DNA of 64,000 bases, from assembly GCA_036346225.1 (NCBI GenBank), contig JARFIW010000139.1, positions 3,224,001 through 3,288,000 of the forward strand, read 5' to 3'. The first letter of the stretch is position 1. The number at the start of each line of letters is the position of its first letter. Source of the DNA: Platerodrilus igneus. Lineage: Eukaryota > Arthropoda > Insecta > Coleoptera > Lycidae. The notes beneath the pieces are model-generated. The model had not been told where the DNA came from, made no database searches, and was given only the letters and a program-made list of their open reading frames with translations. Made by a program: the position numbers and the translations under genes. Shown here piece after piece: positions 1 through 10,109 of this stretch.

Positions 1-57
1 GCCTCGGGTCGGGCCGGTCACTTTTCTGCGTCGGGCCGGGCCGGGCTTTCACGGAAT
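1..57. repeat. GC-rich GGGCCGG-type low-complexity block
   Basis: The first 57 bases are built from repeated GGGCCGG-like words, in sharp contrast to the AT-rich sequence that follows. It is cut by the window edge, so its full extent is unknown. It could be the end of a GC-rich satellite or of a mobile element; nothing else identifies it. Confidence 0.5.
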
Positions 58-69
58 AAAAGAGTCCAT

Positions 70-381
70 TTTAAGCTGAGAGAAAATGCCGTTATTAATT
101 TAGTTATATCTGAGATAGAGATCATACCCATTAAATAAAGTGCTGTATGCAAAATAAACGATCTAGTTCAATTTTCAAGAAAGGTTGATATACCATATTT
201 TGAGACATAAAGAAATAGTTATGTAAGTGATTGGAGATTAAATAGGAGGTAAAGGAAAACAAATAGTCCAGACTATAGCAAAAAGTTAAAGAGAAATGTT
301 GCTAAAAATAGAAATAATGCTTTGAAAAAGTCAGCTTAGAGTATTGAATTGCAAAGCTACTTCAATTCAAGATTGTAGTTG
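70..381 (-). repeat. Interspersed repeat IR-1, fragment
   Basis: The reverse complement of this stretch matches about 12.25-12.58 kb over most of its length, sharing the blocks gagaaaatgccgttattaat and the segment around 120-150. It is one of at least six IR-1 pieces in the window. No coding capacity was seen. Ends were judged by where the match fades. Confidence 0.65.
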
Positions 382-399
382 AGAATTCAATGGGTACAA

Positions 400-1690
400 A
401 ATATATTCATACATCTTCATTAATGCATGAAGTTTTCTTAACCCTATAACAGAATTTAATCATAGACTAACACACGCTAACCTACAACAATCTATTCTAC
501 TGTAAAGTTAAGATTGTTGTTGGAAAGCTTATATAACTAAATAATAGTATGTTACGTCCCATTTCATGTTTGTAAATTTACTGCCTCCTTAATTTAAAAA
601 CTATTTACATTCCTACTTATTTGAATATACGGGTTCGCCACACTTTTATCATTTCAACTTAGCTTAGTTAAGCCAACAACGTTGCTCGTGCTTTATTTAA
701 TTCACACGTCCACATGTATATATTACACTTCTTGGTTTCCCATATAGGGATGTGGTTGATACTAATTTCCTGAATGTTGCTGGTAATAATTAGATAAAGC
801 GGCCCTGTTATCTTTGAAAGATAAAAATATGCGCAACTTATTTCTATTCTATATGGATTGATTATTCCTCACAAAACAATTTTATACAAACCTTGGTTGA
901 ACGAGTTCACTTTATTTCTAGCGCTAGCTTGCATTGTTTCTTCTATGATAAATAATAAAAGCTCAATCGAGCAGTTTCAAACACTTTATGATGAAAAAAG
1001 TGTTCGCTCGTATGTTGTCCGAGAACATTCGCCAAAAATATATGTATGCCCTCTTTAGATTAATAGTAATTATGCAAACAGTCTCAACGAATCACTCCAT
1101 ATAAACAAACTAACTTAAATAATGTAGGTACTGTAACACGTGCGAACTACGGAAGTTCGAGAAGAGTGGTTGTCCTTGAAATGTTGCCCTGGCTAGCGAC
1201 AACCCTCTTAGATTTGTGAATTCTTTTAGTTTAACTGTTACTATCTGTAAGTATATAAGAAATGATGAACAACTCGCAATTTATTTATAAAGGTTTAATA
1301 AATCTTGAAAAATAAATGAACGAATTAACCAAATATAGTTAGATACACAATATACAGCATGCGCAGTAAATTTAACCGCAGTGCCCAAGGTTAAATAACC
1401 CCTACAGACACACGGCGTTGCTGACATAAAGAAAATACTATTATAACTACGAAATTATCCGTAACAATGAAATTAAGATCCAATAGTTGCTCTCACTGTA
1501 ACACTGTTAATAGTATACCGGTATACCACTACACACAATGTTACTAAAATTAATTTAATTATACCGCGACAAAAACCCGTGTCTTGATAACACGACCGCA
1601 CTATCTCGGATGCTTAGACCGACTGACCTATACCTAAGAGAATAATATAAAACAGCATACACCCTAAAGATGAAGGATAGTACATTACCC
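400..1690. other. Gene-free AT-rich stretch, possible LTR relic at its right end
   Basis: No coding segment is convincing here; the 66-codon open frame at 858-1058 has no recognisable motif. The part from about 1100 to 1690 lies just 3' of the reverse-strand integrase remnant, where a 3' LTR would be expected. I found no second copy of it in the window, so an LTR cannot be shown. Confidence 0.3.
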
Positions 1691-1692
1691 CT

Positions 1693-2279
1693 TTATAAGT
1701 TCGACTTACTTACTAAGTTTGCTTGGTAATTAGACTTCAATCTATTATATGCCAACGTTATTATCTTATCCCTTTTATCACCTTGCTCAACACTGATAGG
1801 GAAAGCAATATTCTTAAGGACAGGGTTATCAATAGATGTCCCAAAACGCAATTCAAGAGGACAAAATCCCGTCGAATCATGAACTGCCCTATTAACCCAC
1901 CTTTTAACTTTATCTAATACCAAACCCCCCCATAAACTGAATAACACACAGACCGCAAAATCCGCACAACCTCCCTATTGACACGCTCCGTCATGTTTCC
2001 CTGTGGAAAGTACACTGACGTATGAGCCACTTTCACACCTACCGACTCCAATGTTCCTTTCCACTCTTTATTCATAAACTGGCTCCCGTTATCTGTATGT
2101 TCTTGCCTAGCTAACCTACTTATTTGATAAGCAAGTATGTACACTTTAAAACCTGGATACCCTCCATGGCCTTGCCTAAACAAAATAACGCCATGAACAA
2201 CATACCAATCAGCATACCTTTTCATAACTTCTACCTTTGATAATTCCGACATTATTTTACAACAAAATGCATCTTTCAT
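1693..2279 (-). pseudogene. Ty3/gypsy-like integrase fragment (decayed)
   Basis: Two overlapping reverse-strand frames (2279-1914 and 1947-1693) together read as the second half of a retroelement integrase core. Visible landmarks are HTDNGSQF, holding the second catalytic Asp, then PQGNMTERVNRE with the catalytic Glu. These are followed by a W-x-x-x-V-N-x-x-x-H-x-S-T-G region and an F-P block typical of the integrase C-terminal side. The zinc-binding domain and first catalytic Asp are absent or scrambled, and a frameshift near 1930 splits the frame. With the gag/protease piece upstream on the same strand (3040-3613) it forms one Ty3/gypsy-like remnant from which RT and RNase H are missing. 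Confidence 0.75.
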
Positions 2280-3039
2280 TGTTCCTCCACAATTTTTTCA
2301 TACCCAATATATCAATTCACAATTCTGACTTATTCAATGCACAAATTTTCGTCGACACCTTCTCAAGAACTCCAACTCCCCTTTTCCTTTGACTTCAGAC
2401 ACTTTACACGGTACTACTTGTTTTTAAATCTGGCTTCATTACACCTTTCCTCCGAAAGTTGACAAATCGTTAACCGAATATCTTGTTTTGGTTCCATACT
2501 AACTCTAAGCTCCTCGCTTCCCCTCTCAAAATTACCATAGAAACAACTTTTGGAAAAGTCTAACTTAATCTGATAATTCGCAAAAAAATCTTATCCGAAG
2601 ATTACATCCTATGCGTGTTTTTATCGACCTACAGCATTTTAAAACAGTTAATCAATTAAAATACACTAACCTGTAATGGTTGGCAATTGCGTCGGTATCA
2701 AAACTGTAGTGAACTGTAATCTGCATTTGCATGACCGCCGTTAACTGCATAAACAGAAGATCACTATTCTTGAGGCGTTTTTACCATTGAAAGTCACATG
2801 GTCAAAGCACACCGAACTTACTCTTACAGTCACTCCCATTGTTAAGTTATTACCATGCTCTGTCTAATACTCATCTGAAACTGTGCACACGAAGCAAAAG
2901 GCACTCGCGCTTACTCCTACCAATGTTCAAATGTGTATGTATAAAGTATAGGATAGGCAATAACAGCGAAGGAGCTTTAATAATGTTAATAGCAAACCAG
3001 AATAAAATAATGTGATAATAAGTAACCAAAAATGCTATA

Positions 3040-3613
3040 AAATGCAAGTAACTTGGCTGCCCGAATTAACCAATATTTTTACCAAAATGGTCTCAATGGC
3101 AGCCTCAATAGACGGTGCCAAAGCAACTGACTTAGTATGATTTACGCTTCCAGTAGAACCTTATCCCCGTGTTTATTGAACAAGGTGGCCATGGCCGGTG
3201 GTTGACTTCTACCCGAGCTATTAGTCTACGCCCTTCGTCCCTATTGCCACTACTATCATAGTTATTAGTATTGATCGTCTTATTTTTGGGGCGGGTATTA
3301 CTACCGCCGCTAAAATTTGACACATTCGTTCTGACAGTATTATAACGAGCACCTCCATTCTGTTCATTATTTACACCTCTCCCACACCAATTTGCTTGGA
3401 ATTGGTACTACTCTCATACGAATTTCAATAAGTTCCATCAACTTCTCTTAAATAGCGTTCCATCTTATCTACCGTCCTAGGAATACAATTTACGATACCT
3501 TGTTGAATCTCGTTCGAAAAATGGTTTCTAATAGGGAAATAAGTTCTACCTCCTCAAGTCAAGGAATTTGTTTCTCTTGCCAACTTTAAAAAATAATCAG
3601 CGCTTGATCCTCT
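3040..3613 (-). pseudogene. Ty3/gypsy-like gag C-terminus and protease fragment
   Basis: Read on the reverse strand from 3613, broken frames give a gag-like helical segment (SSADYFLKLARETNSL, then NHFSNEIQQGIV and a TVDKMERYLREVDGTY block). Next come a basic Asn/Gly-rich linker (3323-3132) and a short segment with NRPWPPCS-like content. At about 3075-3045 a protease-like motif reads ILVNSGSQ, where aspartic proteases of this family normally have D-S-G; the catalytic Asp position is Asn here. Several stops and frameshifts are present. It is probably the 5' half of the element whose integrase lies at 1693-2279. The errantivirus LTR begins four bases beyond the right end. Confidence 0.6.
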
Positions 3614-3617
3614 CGCG

Positions 3618-4059
3618 AGTTATGTAATCCCCCAATTCATATATGTATAAAGAACTAGAATAATTAAGAAATTATTAGAAAGTGTTAGAAATGCGCTAAG
3701 TGAAGTGCAATATTGTAAAACAAGGACAATTTACACAGTTTATTAACGTTCATGGAAACGGAAGCGCTACTTTGTAGCACAGACGATAGTGACACTGCAG
3801 ATGTCAGGTCACAGGCGGTCACCGGCGGTCACGTACCAAGATTACTTAGAAATTAAGATCGCAACAATGTATTTATGAATAGAGTTAAAAATAAGCAGAC
3901 ATAAGATCTGAAAGTTCCCACAGCCATGTGAGGGGGTAGGGATATTATAAAAAGCCCGGGAGCTCCAGTCGACAACAGTTAATCCATCGATCATCTTTAG
4001 CATTGCAGTTCGTTAGATTACTCATTTTAGTACAATTAATTAATGTATTTCGATTAAAG
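3618..4059 (+). repeat. Errantivirus 5' LTR, truncated at its 3' end
   Basis: It matches 5650-6091 with about 23 differences by hand count and then abruptly leaves the alignment after the shared word cgattaaagt. About 105 bases present at the end of the 3' LTR are missing. The TATA-like box TATTATAAAA lies at 3943-3952, and a downstream CAGTCGAC could be the initiator. Confidence 0.85.
3943..3952 (+). promoter_or_regulatory. TATA-like box in errantivirus 5' LTR
   Basis: TATTATAAAA sits in the middle of the LTR and is conserved in the second LTR at 5974-5983. An initiator-like CAGTCG follows about 25 bases downstream. Its placement fits the U3/R boundary of an insect LTR promoter. Activity is not implied. 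Confidence 0.5.
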
Positions 4060-4097
4060 TTTCGCGTTTCTTCTATTAATATTTTATATTCGCGGTG

Positions 4098-5579
4098 ATG
4101 AACTATGACAGCATAATAGAAAGTATTTTGAGAAACATAGAAGACAAATTTAATCGAACTAGTACCCACAGAACAAATGGCGAGATAAAAAAGAGGACTA
4201 ATCAACGGATTAGGAAACATAATAAAAGCAATAACAGGCAATTTAGATAATCAAGACGCAGAACGTTATGATAACGCAATACAACAATTAATCTAAAACC
4301 AAAACGACATTAAAACCATAATTAGTAACCAAATATCATTAACTCAATCAACGAATATAAAATTCAACGAAACCTTAAGAAAATTAGTTAGAAACCAAGA
4401 TAGTATAGTCAATCGAATACAAACCCTTAAAAATAACATGCAAACTACCATGTTAGCCATGCGAGATTTAATCAGATTTAACACGATATACACCCAGATA
4501 ATATCAACCCTTACCTTAATTCAACAAATTTTAGCAACGTTAGAGAACGCAGTAACATTTGCAAAATTAAACACCCTACATTCCAGTATCACAGAACCAA
4601 TTGATTTATTCAGAGAACTATTAAGAACTAGATCATTTATAACCAACAGTAAATTACCGTTTGATGTAGTAGAATCAAACTTTTTAATATTTGAAAAAAC
4701 AGCTATAGTTAAAGGCTATGTGAAAAATAACGATATAACATTTTTAATAGAAATACCAATAGTAGAGATTAACAATTACAATTATTATCATTTATTTGCT
4801 TTTCCAAAAAAATGACTAGCACATACCAAGTTATTATACCTAAAACCAAATTCCTATCCTTAAATGAACTAAGATATGGTTATACGAACGAAAAATGTGA
4901 TGAAGTCACACCAAATCAATATTTATGCCAATCATTGACAACGACAACCATTCGAGAAGACAGTTCTTGCGAAGTACAACTACTAAAATTTTCAAATCAT
5001 TATGAAAATTATGAAGTCAAACCTGTACAAATCACCAATCCGAAAATCCAGAAAGTAACGGAAAATAAATGGATAGCCATTTTCCCCACAGAAGTAATAG
5101 CAACAATCCACTGCAATCAAGACGAGAACAACTTAGCATTAACCGGAAGTAAATTAATCACCCTTAAGGAAAATTGTTATTTAAAATTGAAAAATGAAAT
5201 AATTAGAGTCTACCAAGGTCCCGTACAGACCAAGAAATTAGCAAACTTACCCGAATTACAAATCAAGAAAACGCAAGACGAAGACGAAGAAATACTTCAA
5301 AAACCTATGCAACTTAAATACCTAAAATTAGACAACCTCAACCACGCCATGAAACTTATGGAAGATTACAAAGAACATCTAAACGAACTTAAGACGCCCA
5401 AAGTGCACTTCGATAACATTAGTGTATGGACAATTGTATTAATTATTTTGACTATTTTATTGATCATTTATGTAATTTACAAAATGTATATTAGGTATAA
5501 AAATAAAGAAAACAGTTTTAGATTTAAGGCAAACAAAGAAACAAATGTACTCTTAGAAAATATAAATTTTAAGAAATGA
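4098..5579 (+). pseudogene. env: Errantivirus env (baculovirus F-like fusion glycoprotein), broken
   Basis: The protein family is a class I-like membrane fusion glycoprotein. A basic furin-type site followed by the fusion-peptide word GLINGLG is visible at about 4183-4215, and Leu/Ile-rich heptad-like helices follow. The segment at 4812-5579 has spaced cysteines and ends in a transmembrane helix (residues about 203-225 of that segment, VWTIVLIILTILLIIYVIY) plus a short basic tail. Breaks: a frame change in an A-run right at the cleavage site, a stop at about 4293-4295, and another frame change in the A-run near 4804-4811. Only about 30 codons precede the cleavage site, far shorter than the usual N-terminal subunit, so most of that subunit is deleted. 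It ends 70 bases before the 3' LTR. Confidence 0.85.
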
Positions 5580-5649
5580 AATTAAATGAATTTGCTAAAT
5601 TAAAAATCAAGAAAAGGAAAACCCTTAATTTTTAATGTACTTCGGGAAG

Positions 5650-6196
5650 AGTTATGTAATCCCCCAATTGATATATGTATACAAAATAGAATAATTAAGA
5701 AATTATTAGAAAATGTTAGAAATACGCTAAGTAAAGTGCAACATTGTAAATCAAGGACAATTTATACAGTTTATTAACGTTCATGGGAACGGAAGCGCTA
5801 CTTTGTAGCACAGACGATAGTGACACGGCAGATGTCAGGTCACAGGCGGTCACCGACGGTCACGTACCAAGATTACTTAGAAATTAAGATCACAACAATG
5901 TATTTATGAATAGAGTTAAGAATAAGCAGACATGAGATCTGCACGTTCCCACAGCCATGTGAGGGGGTAGGGATATTATAAAAAGCCCGGGAACCCCAGT
6001 CGACGACAGTTAATCCATCGATCATCTTTAGCATTGCAGTTCGTTAGATTACTCATTTTAGTACAATTAGTTAATGTATTTCGATTAAAGTAATTTGTTA
6101 AAATTCCAAGTCAATTCTGTATTAATAAAAATAAACTGTTAAGAAGTTTGGAAATGTTTTTTTAAAAAGGCCGTTTACAAGCCACGAACCTTAACT
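5650..6196 (+). repeat. Errantivirus 3' LTR, complete
   Basis: This 547-base LTR begins AGTTATGTAATCCCCC, directly after a purine-rich cttcgggaag tract that can serve as polypurine tract, and ends TTAACT before the CGCA duplication. It keeps the TATA box at 5974-5983. AATAAA signals at 6124-6129 and 6130-6135 lie toward its end and fit a polyadenylation signal. Confidence 0.85.
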
Positions 6197-6200
6197 CGCA

Positions 6201-6620
6201 TGGGGGTATAAAGATATAAATCTAAGATAGTTGTTTATATTTGTATAGATTTTGTAAATTTATTGTGTATATTAGTTTTAAGATTCCATAGTTTTTAAGT
6301 TCTTCTCCCGCCTTCCTTTCTTCTAAATCCTTCCTGTTTCTATCCTGGTGGACAGAATATACGTGTTATCCCTACGTGGTGTTCGCGGGACACATCGGTT
6401 TTAGATTTCTCGGAAAATAGTTGGTTGAAGCATATGTCTTGGGTAGCGAAAAAAGGTTCTAAAGATGGAGTTAAAAAAGATGGAAAAATTAGAGGTTTGG
6501 GTCTTTAAAAACCGTACTTTTGTAAGGGGTGGTTCTATTTAAAATGTATTTACAGATTTGGGCTCCCTAGAAAAATCTAATATTAGTTGATACCAAACAA
6601 AATATAGTTATCTTAAAAGA
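6201..6620. repeat. Noncoding stretch with one unit of the 10-kb repeat
   Basis: No coding frame is seen. The part from about 6515 to 6600 (gggtggttctatttaaaatg, then tatttacagatttggg, then aatctaatattagttgatacc) recurs three times between 10.1 and 10.9 kb. These fragments may be flanking or untranslated sequence of the same polymerase-type element whose coding pieces lie nearby. Confidence 0.55.
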
Positions 6621-6812
6621 GTGACTAGCCCGCGGATAATAAACACAATATACCGAATGTCAACAAAAAAAGTTGTAGGGAACTTCAGAGACGAATTTAA
6701 TGAAGGTGTAGTGTTAGAATTCGTCGGTACAAAAGCCAAGTCCTACTGTATTGTATGCGAGAAAGACACGATTAAAAAGATTAAAGAGGTCTCACGAAGT
6801 GTAGTTAAGTAA
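6621..6812 (+). pseudogene. C-terminal fragment of a virus-like B-family DNA polymerase protein (tentative)
   Basis: The 63-codon frame contains KKVVGNFRDEFNEG, then EFVGTKAKSY, then KEVSRSVVK. From recall, this is the order of conserved blocks near the C-terminus of the protein-primed, DNA_pol_B_2-like polymerases that occur as virus- or Maverick-like genes in insect genomes: glycine, F/M-K/R-D-E, then EFVG-x-x-x-K-x-Y, then a K-x-V-x-x-x-V-V-K stretch. No polymerase palm motifs survive upstream in any frame, so only the tail is left. The frame stops directly after the last block. The N-terminal blocks of what I take to be the same family occur at 7914-8262 and 9181-9900. The match rests on memory of the family, not on a search. 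Confidence 0.45.
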
Positions 6813-7800
6813 AATCGAGGGTCCTACAACCTATAACGAGCATATATCCCCAAAAGGGGTGGGCATACAACTACGCAACAGTGTGTGGGAGAATAAGGAT
6901 TCTCTCCAATAAGAAATTAAAGTTTCCATGTACCACCATGTAGCACCAGTCATTGGGAATTGGTAGAAATGTTAAATCTATAAAGGCGATTATTAATTGT
7001 GGTTTAGAAAACTAGTAGCTTTCGAGAACTAAATGAAATAGCTTAGACTGATTAATGTACATGGTTACATATTCTCGTACACATCCACAAACATCTGCTT
7101 ACGTCCACATACGGACATGGCGATGCCGGTAGTTTTTGTTTAACAAATAGTAGGAAAGATGCGTTAGGTGTTAGTGTGTGGAAGCTTATTGGATCGTTGG
7201 ATTCAATAAGAACGGTGCGGCGGGATGTATGGCGGTTCCCGTTAGAATAATCGAAAGTGGTTAATCCATCGTATTAGAAGTTTAAATATGCGAAAGTGTA
7301 AAAGCCTACATAACAAAATCTAATTATCAAACAAAAAAGTGCGCGATGTGCTATACTTATAAAGAAAGTATAGAATAATGCTTTGCAGCGGTCCTAGCAG
7401 TAAAAAGGCGACTGACTTTTTCAAGCAACTACAAGAATAGCAGTAGCGCAGAGAAGGGGTATGCATGTATTATACAGCGCACTGCTACTATAAAATATGT
7501 TAGTTTACCGGTAGCTCGAACGTATAATTGATCACGACCTATAGATCCCTCGGAGGTTTAAAATTCTAAGACCATTGTCGTTTGAAAAATGTTTGGAAAT
7601 TATCAGAACGGGAGCGGATCGAAGTATAAGTTAGATGGATGATTGACCGAGTTTTTTTCTACCCTTTACGAGGGAATCGGAAGTTAACAGACATAGAACA
7701 TCTAATTCTCTATTTGGGTGGTATCGAGTACTTGCCGGTTCTAGAAATAATTACGTGCTACCGACCGCTATGCGGAAGATTTGGTTCTAGGAAATGAGCA
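6813..7800. other. Gene-free stretch
   Basis: No convincing coding frame, RNA gene or repeat was recognised. It separates the polymerase C-terminal fragment from the next N-terminal fragment, so it may contain decayed remnants of the same element, but nothing in it proves that. Confidence 0.3.
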
Positions 7801-7913
7801 ACCTACGTAAGTATGGAATACTTGGTATTAATGCTAATTGGTTTAGTAACCGCGCTTGCGCACTCTTTGAGTGTCTTCGGCAATCTTCGATTGTTTCCAA
7901 AATGTATAAAAAC

Positions 7914-8262
7914 CATGGCGCTATCCATGGAAGCTGGTAGAAGAAATATGTCATCCGAAAATATTTTTAATTGCAACTCTTGTGGTGCTTCCTATACCTG
8001 GAAAAATGCTCTCAAACGGCACCAGAACAAATGTCTTGGTGTAACATCGTCCACGGTTAAGCTTATACATCCGTCAGCAGCAAAGTACTTAAACTGTGGG
8101 TTTTGTGGTATCGCTTTTACGAGGATGGACAACTTACTACGGCACAAGGAAAAACAGCACGGTATGTTATTAAGCCGTAAACGTTCAGCTCCGCCAGCAA
8201 TTAAAGGGTCTTGTACGAAACAACAACAAATTCTATGTAAAGTATTCAATTTCGTTATTTAA
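7914..8262 (+). pseudogene. N-terminal zinc-finger fragment of polymerase-type protein, copy 1
   Basis: From the ATG at 7914 the frame encodes two C2H2 fingers: C-N-S-C-G...H-Q-N-K-C (a degenerate final His) and C-G-F-C-G...H-K-E-K-Q-H. They are followed by SRKRSAPPAIKGSCTKQ. It matches 9189-9450 at high identity with an offset of about 1.2 kb. The frame ends soon after, at 8262, just before a 232-base foldback element at 8274, so the rest of the gene is lost here. An earlier in-frame ATG at 7813 would add a hydrophobic leader, but it is not supported by the second copy, so I prefer 7914. Twin fingers ahead of an FKNR-x-x-SYR block (seen in copy 2) fit the N-terminus of the virus-like B-family polymerase genes of insects. 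Confidence 0.5.
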
Positions 8263-8273
8263 AACAAATTAAA

Positions 8274-8505
8274 TTTTTTGGGAATTAAACCACTCATAGT
8301 TTTCACAATCATCTTTTTCTATGTTTTGATCCATGACCTAGGATTGTTGTCAAAATAATAGATACTTCAAGTTTGACATTAATGACATTTATGACATAAA
8401 TGTCAAACTTGAAGTATTTATTATTTTGACAACGATCCTAGGTCATGGATCGAAATATAAATAAAGATGATTTGAAAAACTATGAGTGGTTTAATTCCCA
8501 AAAAA
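8274..8505. mobile_element. Foldback (MITE-like) element with 113-base arms
   Basis: The segment begins ttttttgggaattaaacc and ends with its reverse complement ggtttaattcccaaaaaa. The arms (8274-8386 and 8393-8505) pair almost throughout, with only a handful of mismatches and a loop of about six bases. It has no coding capacity. It sits immediately downstream of polymerase fragment copy 1. No clear target duplication was found, so its superfamily is open. RNA from either strand would form a near-continuous long hairpin. Confidence 0.9.
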
Positions 8506-9180
8506 GATTAAGAAGAATGCTAAACAAACCACAACAAACATACAGGGAGAATTTACAAATTAAATTTTAATCTATAATTAGCCGCGCTCATAAAATGAGG
8601 AACTAATGGTTAATTTTAATGCCGCTAAGCATATACTTTCACTTGGTGATTCATTTAAAAAATATTGTAGCCTGCCATTTCCGAAAATATGACGTAGAAG
8701 TTATTTAAAGTTAAATTGCTTTATTAGTAAGTATTCTGTAGACAACAAGTTTGGTATTCCCTTAGTAAAGGTTTAAAGTGTTTTATTAAGTTTTTGTTTA
8801 TAGTAGCACTGCAACTTATACCGCACGGCTTGCAGCGAATTTGTGTGCGTGAGCTATTACCCTTTTGAATTTTTAATATGCACGTGATGCGATTGCTGAT
8901 CCGTATAATATGGAAGACGTTTCCGGTGTTTCTACTAACTGCATTCACAGCATGGACGATGTGAACCGGGCGCATACATTGGTGCTAAATGTACTGGACG
9001 AGCAACAAGGATTGGCAAAATATGACGTCATTTAGTACCCCGCTGAATCCTTAATTTCGTTCGGCTGTCTTCGGAAACCTTCGGTTTGCATTCTATAGGG
9101 TACATAAAACAGGTACGCAAGAGTAAACTTTTTAGTTCTATGTTAGTTCGCTTACAAGTTTCACTAAAGTCCGAAAATTA

Positions 9181-9900
9181 TTTTTAATTGCTACTTTTGC
9201 GGTGCTTCTTATACATGGAAAATGCTCTCAAACGGCACCAGAACAAATGTTGTGGTGTAACATAGTCCACGGTTAAGCTTGTACATCCGTCAGCAGCAAA
9301 GTACTTAAACTGTGGGTATTGCGGTATCGCTTTTACGAGAATGGACAACTTACTGCGACACAGCACGGTATGTCATTAAGCCGTAAACGTTCAGCTCCGC
9401 CAGCTGTTAAAGGGTCTTGTACGAAACAATCACGAATTATGTGTAAAGTATGCGATTTCGAAATGGAAAAGACTACGTATGCCGCACACTTAAGGAGCAA
9501 CAGACATAAAAATGCTACAGTTACCGCTACTAGCGATGATGGTGTAGAAATGATTAGCACAGCGTTTAAGAACCGTATGGTTAGCTATCGCATAAAGAAC
9601 GCCAGTGTCGACGATGGAGTGTCCGAGTTTCTTTGGAAGCAGAAAGAGCGGTTTATTCGATTACTTAATGAAAAAGAACACAACATACTGCAATAAAAGT
9701 TAATTGCGAACTCTACGGCGTCTACACAAAAATGGGGAAAGAGACTACCGATGGAAATCTTTTAACAAAAAAATATGGTTATAACATCTTCTAGTAATCT
9801 GGAAAATATGTACGAAGTCTTAAGCGAAACCATGAGAACAAAATCAGACAAATTTGAAACACGTGGGTCCGGTTGGTCTTTGGAAAAGGTGCTCTATTAA
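9181..9900 (+). pseudogene. N-terminal fragment of polymerase-type protein, copy 2
   Basis: It repeats the zinc-finger region of copy 1 (with a stop and short deletions), then continues further: a third finger-like C-K-V-C...H-L-R-S-N-R-H, then AFKNRMVSYRIKNAS (about 9565-9605), an L-W-x-x-K-E-R-F-I-R segment, an NCELYGVYTKMGKET block after a frame change, and GSGWSLEKVLY (about 9865-9897). Recalled insect virus-like DNA polymerase proteins carry FK-S/N-R-x-x-SY-R, then VN-x-E-L-x-G, then SGW-x-L-x-x-I/V-L-x-L in this order. At least three stops or frame changes disrupt it, including the stop at 9694. Where the polymerase domain should follow, the sequence becomes noncoding. Confidence 0.5.
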
Positions 9901-10109
9901 AGAAATAAATATTAATTAGTGTAAGCCGATGTGAGGAGTTCTAGGTTAAGAATAAAAATTGTGAATATGTATTTAAAAATGTGGTTTACAAAATTTAAAC
10001 TGTATTAGTAAAAATTGTCTGTAATAAAAAGTTTTAAGAATTGTTTTTAGATTTTGTTTTAGGTATGAGCTGCAGGAAAGTTATAATTTAGAGGGTGTGT
10101 GTGTAAAAT

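Larger units (their letters stand above)
3618..6196 (+). mobile_element. Internally deleted errantivirus (LTR-env-LTR)
   Basis: Two direct repeats of one LTR (3618 to about 4059, and 5650-6196) bracket a decayed envelope gene; gag and pol are entirely missing. The 3' LTR starts AGTTAT and ends TTAACT, as gypsy-type LTRs do. Flanking tetranucleotides are CGCG (3614-3617) and CGCA (6197-6200), both of the YRYR type that errantiviruses prefer. They differ by one base consistent with CpG decay. By hand count the LTRs differ at roughly 5 percent of shared positions, so the insertion is not recent. It lies directly against the older gypsy remnant at 1.7-3.6 kb. Confidence 0.85.

Noticed and set aside
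858..1058. 66-codon open frame as a gene
   Set aside because: No motif and no conservation with any other part of the window; expected length for chance in AT-rich DNA with few stops.
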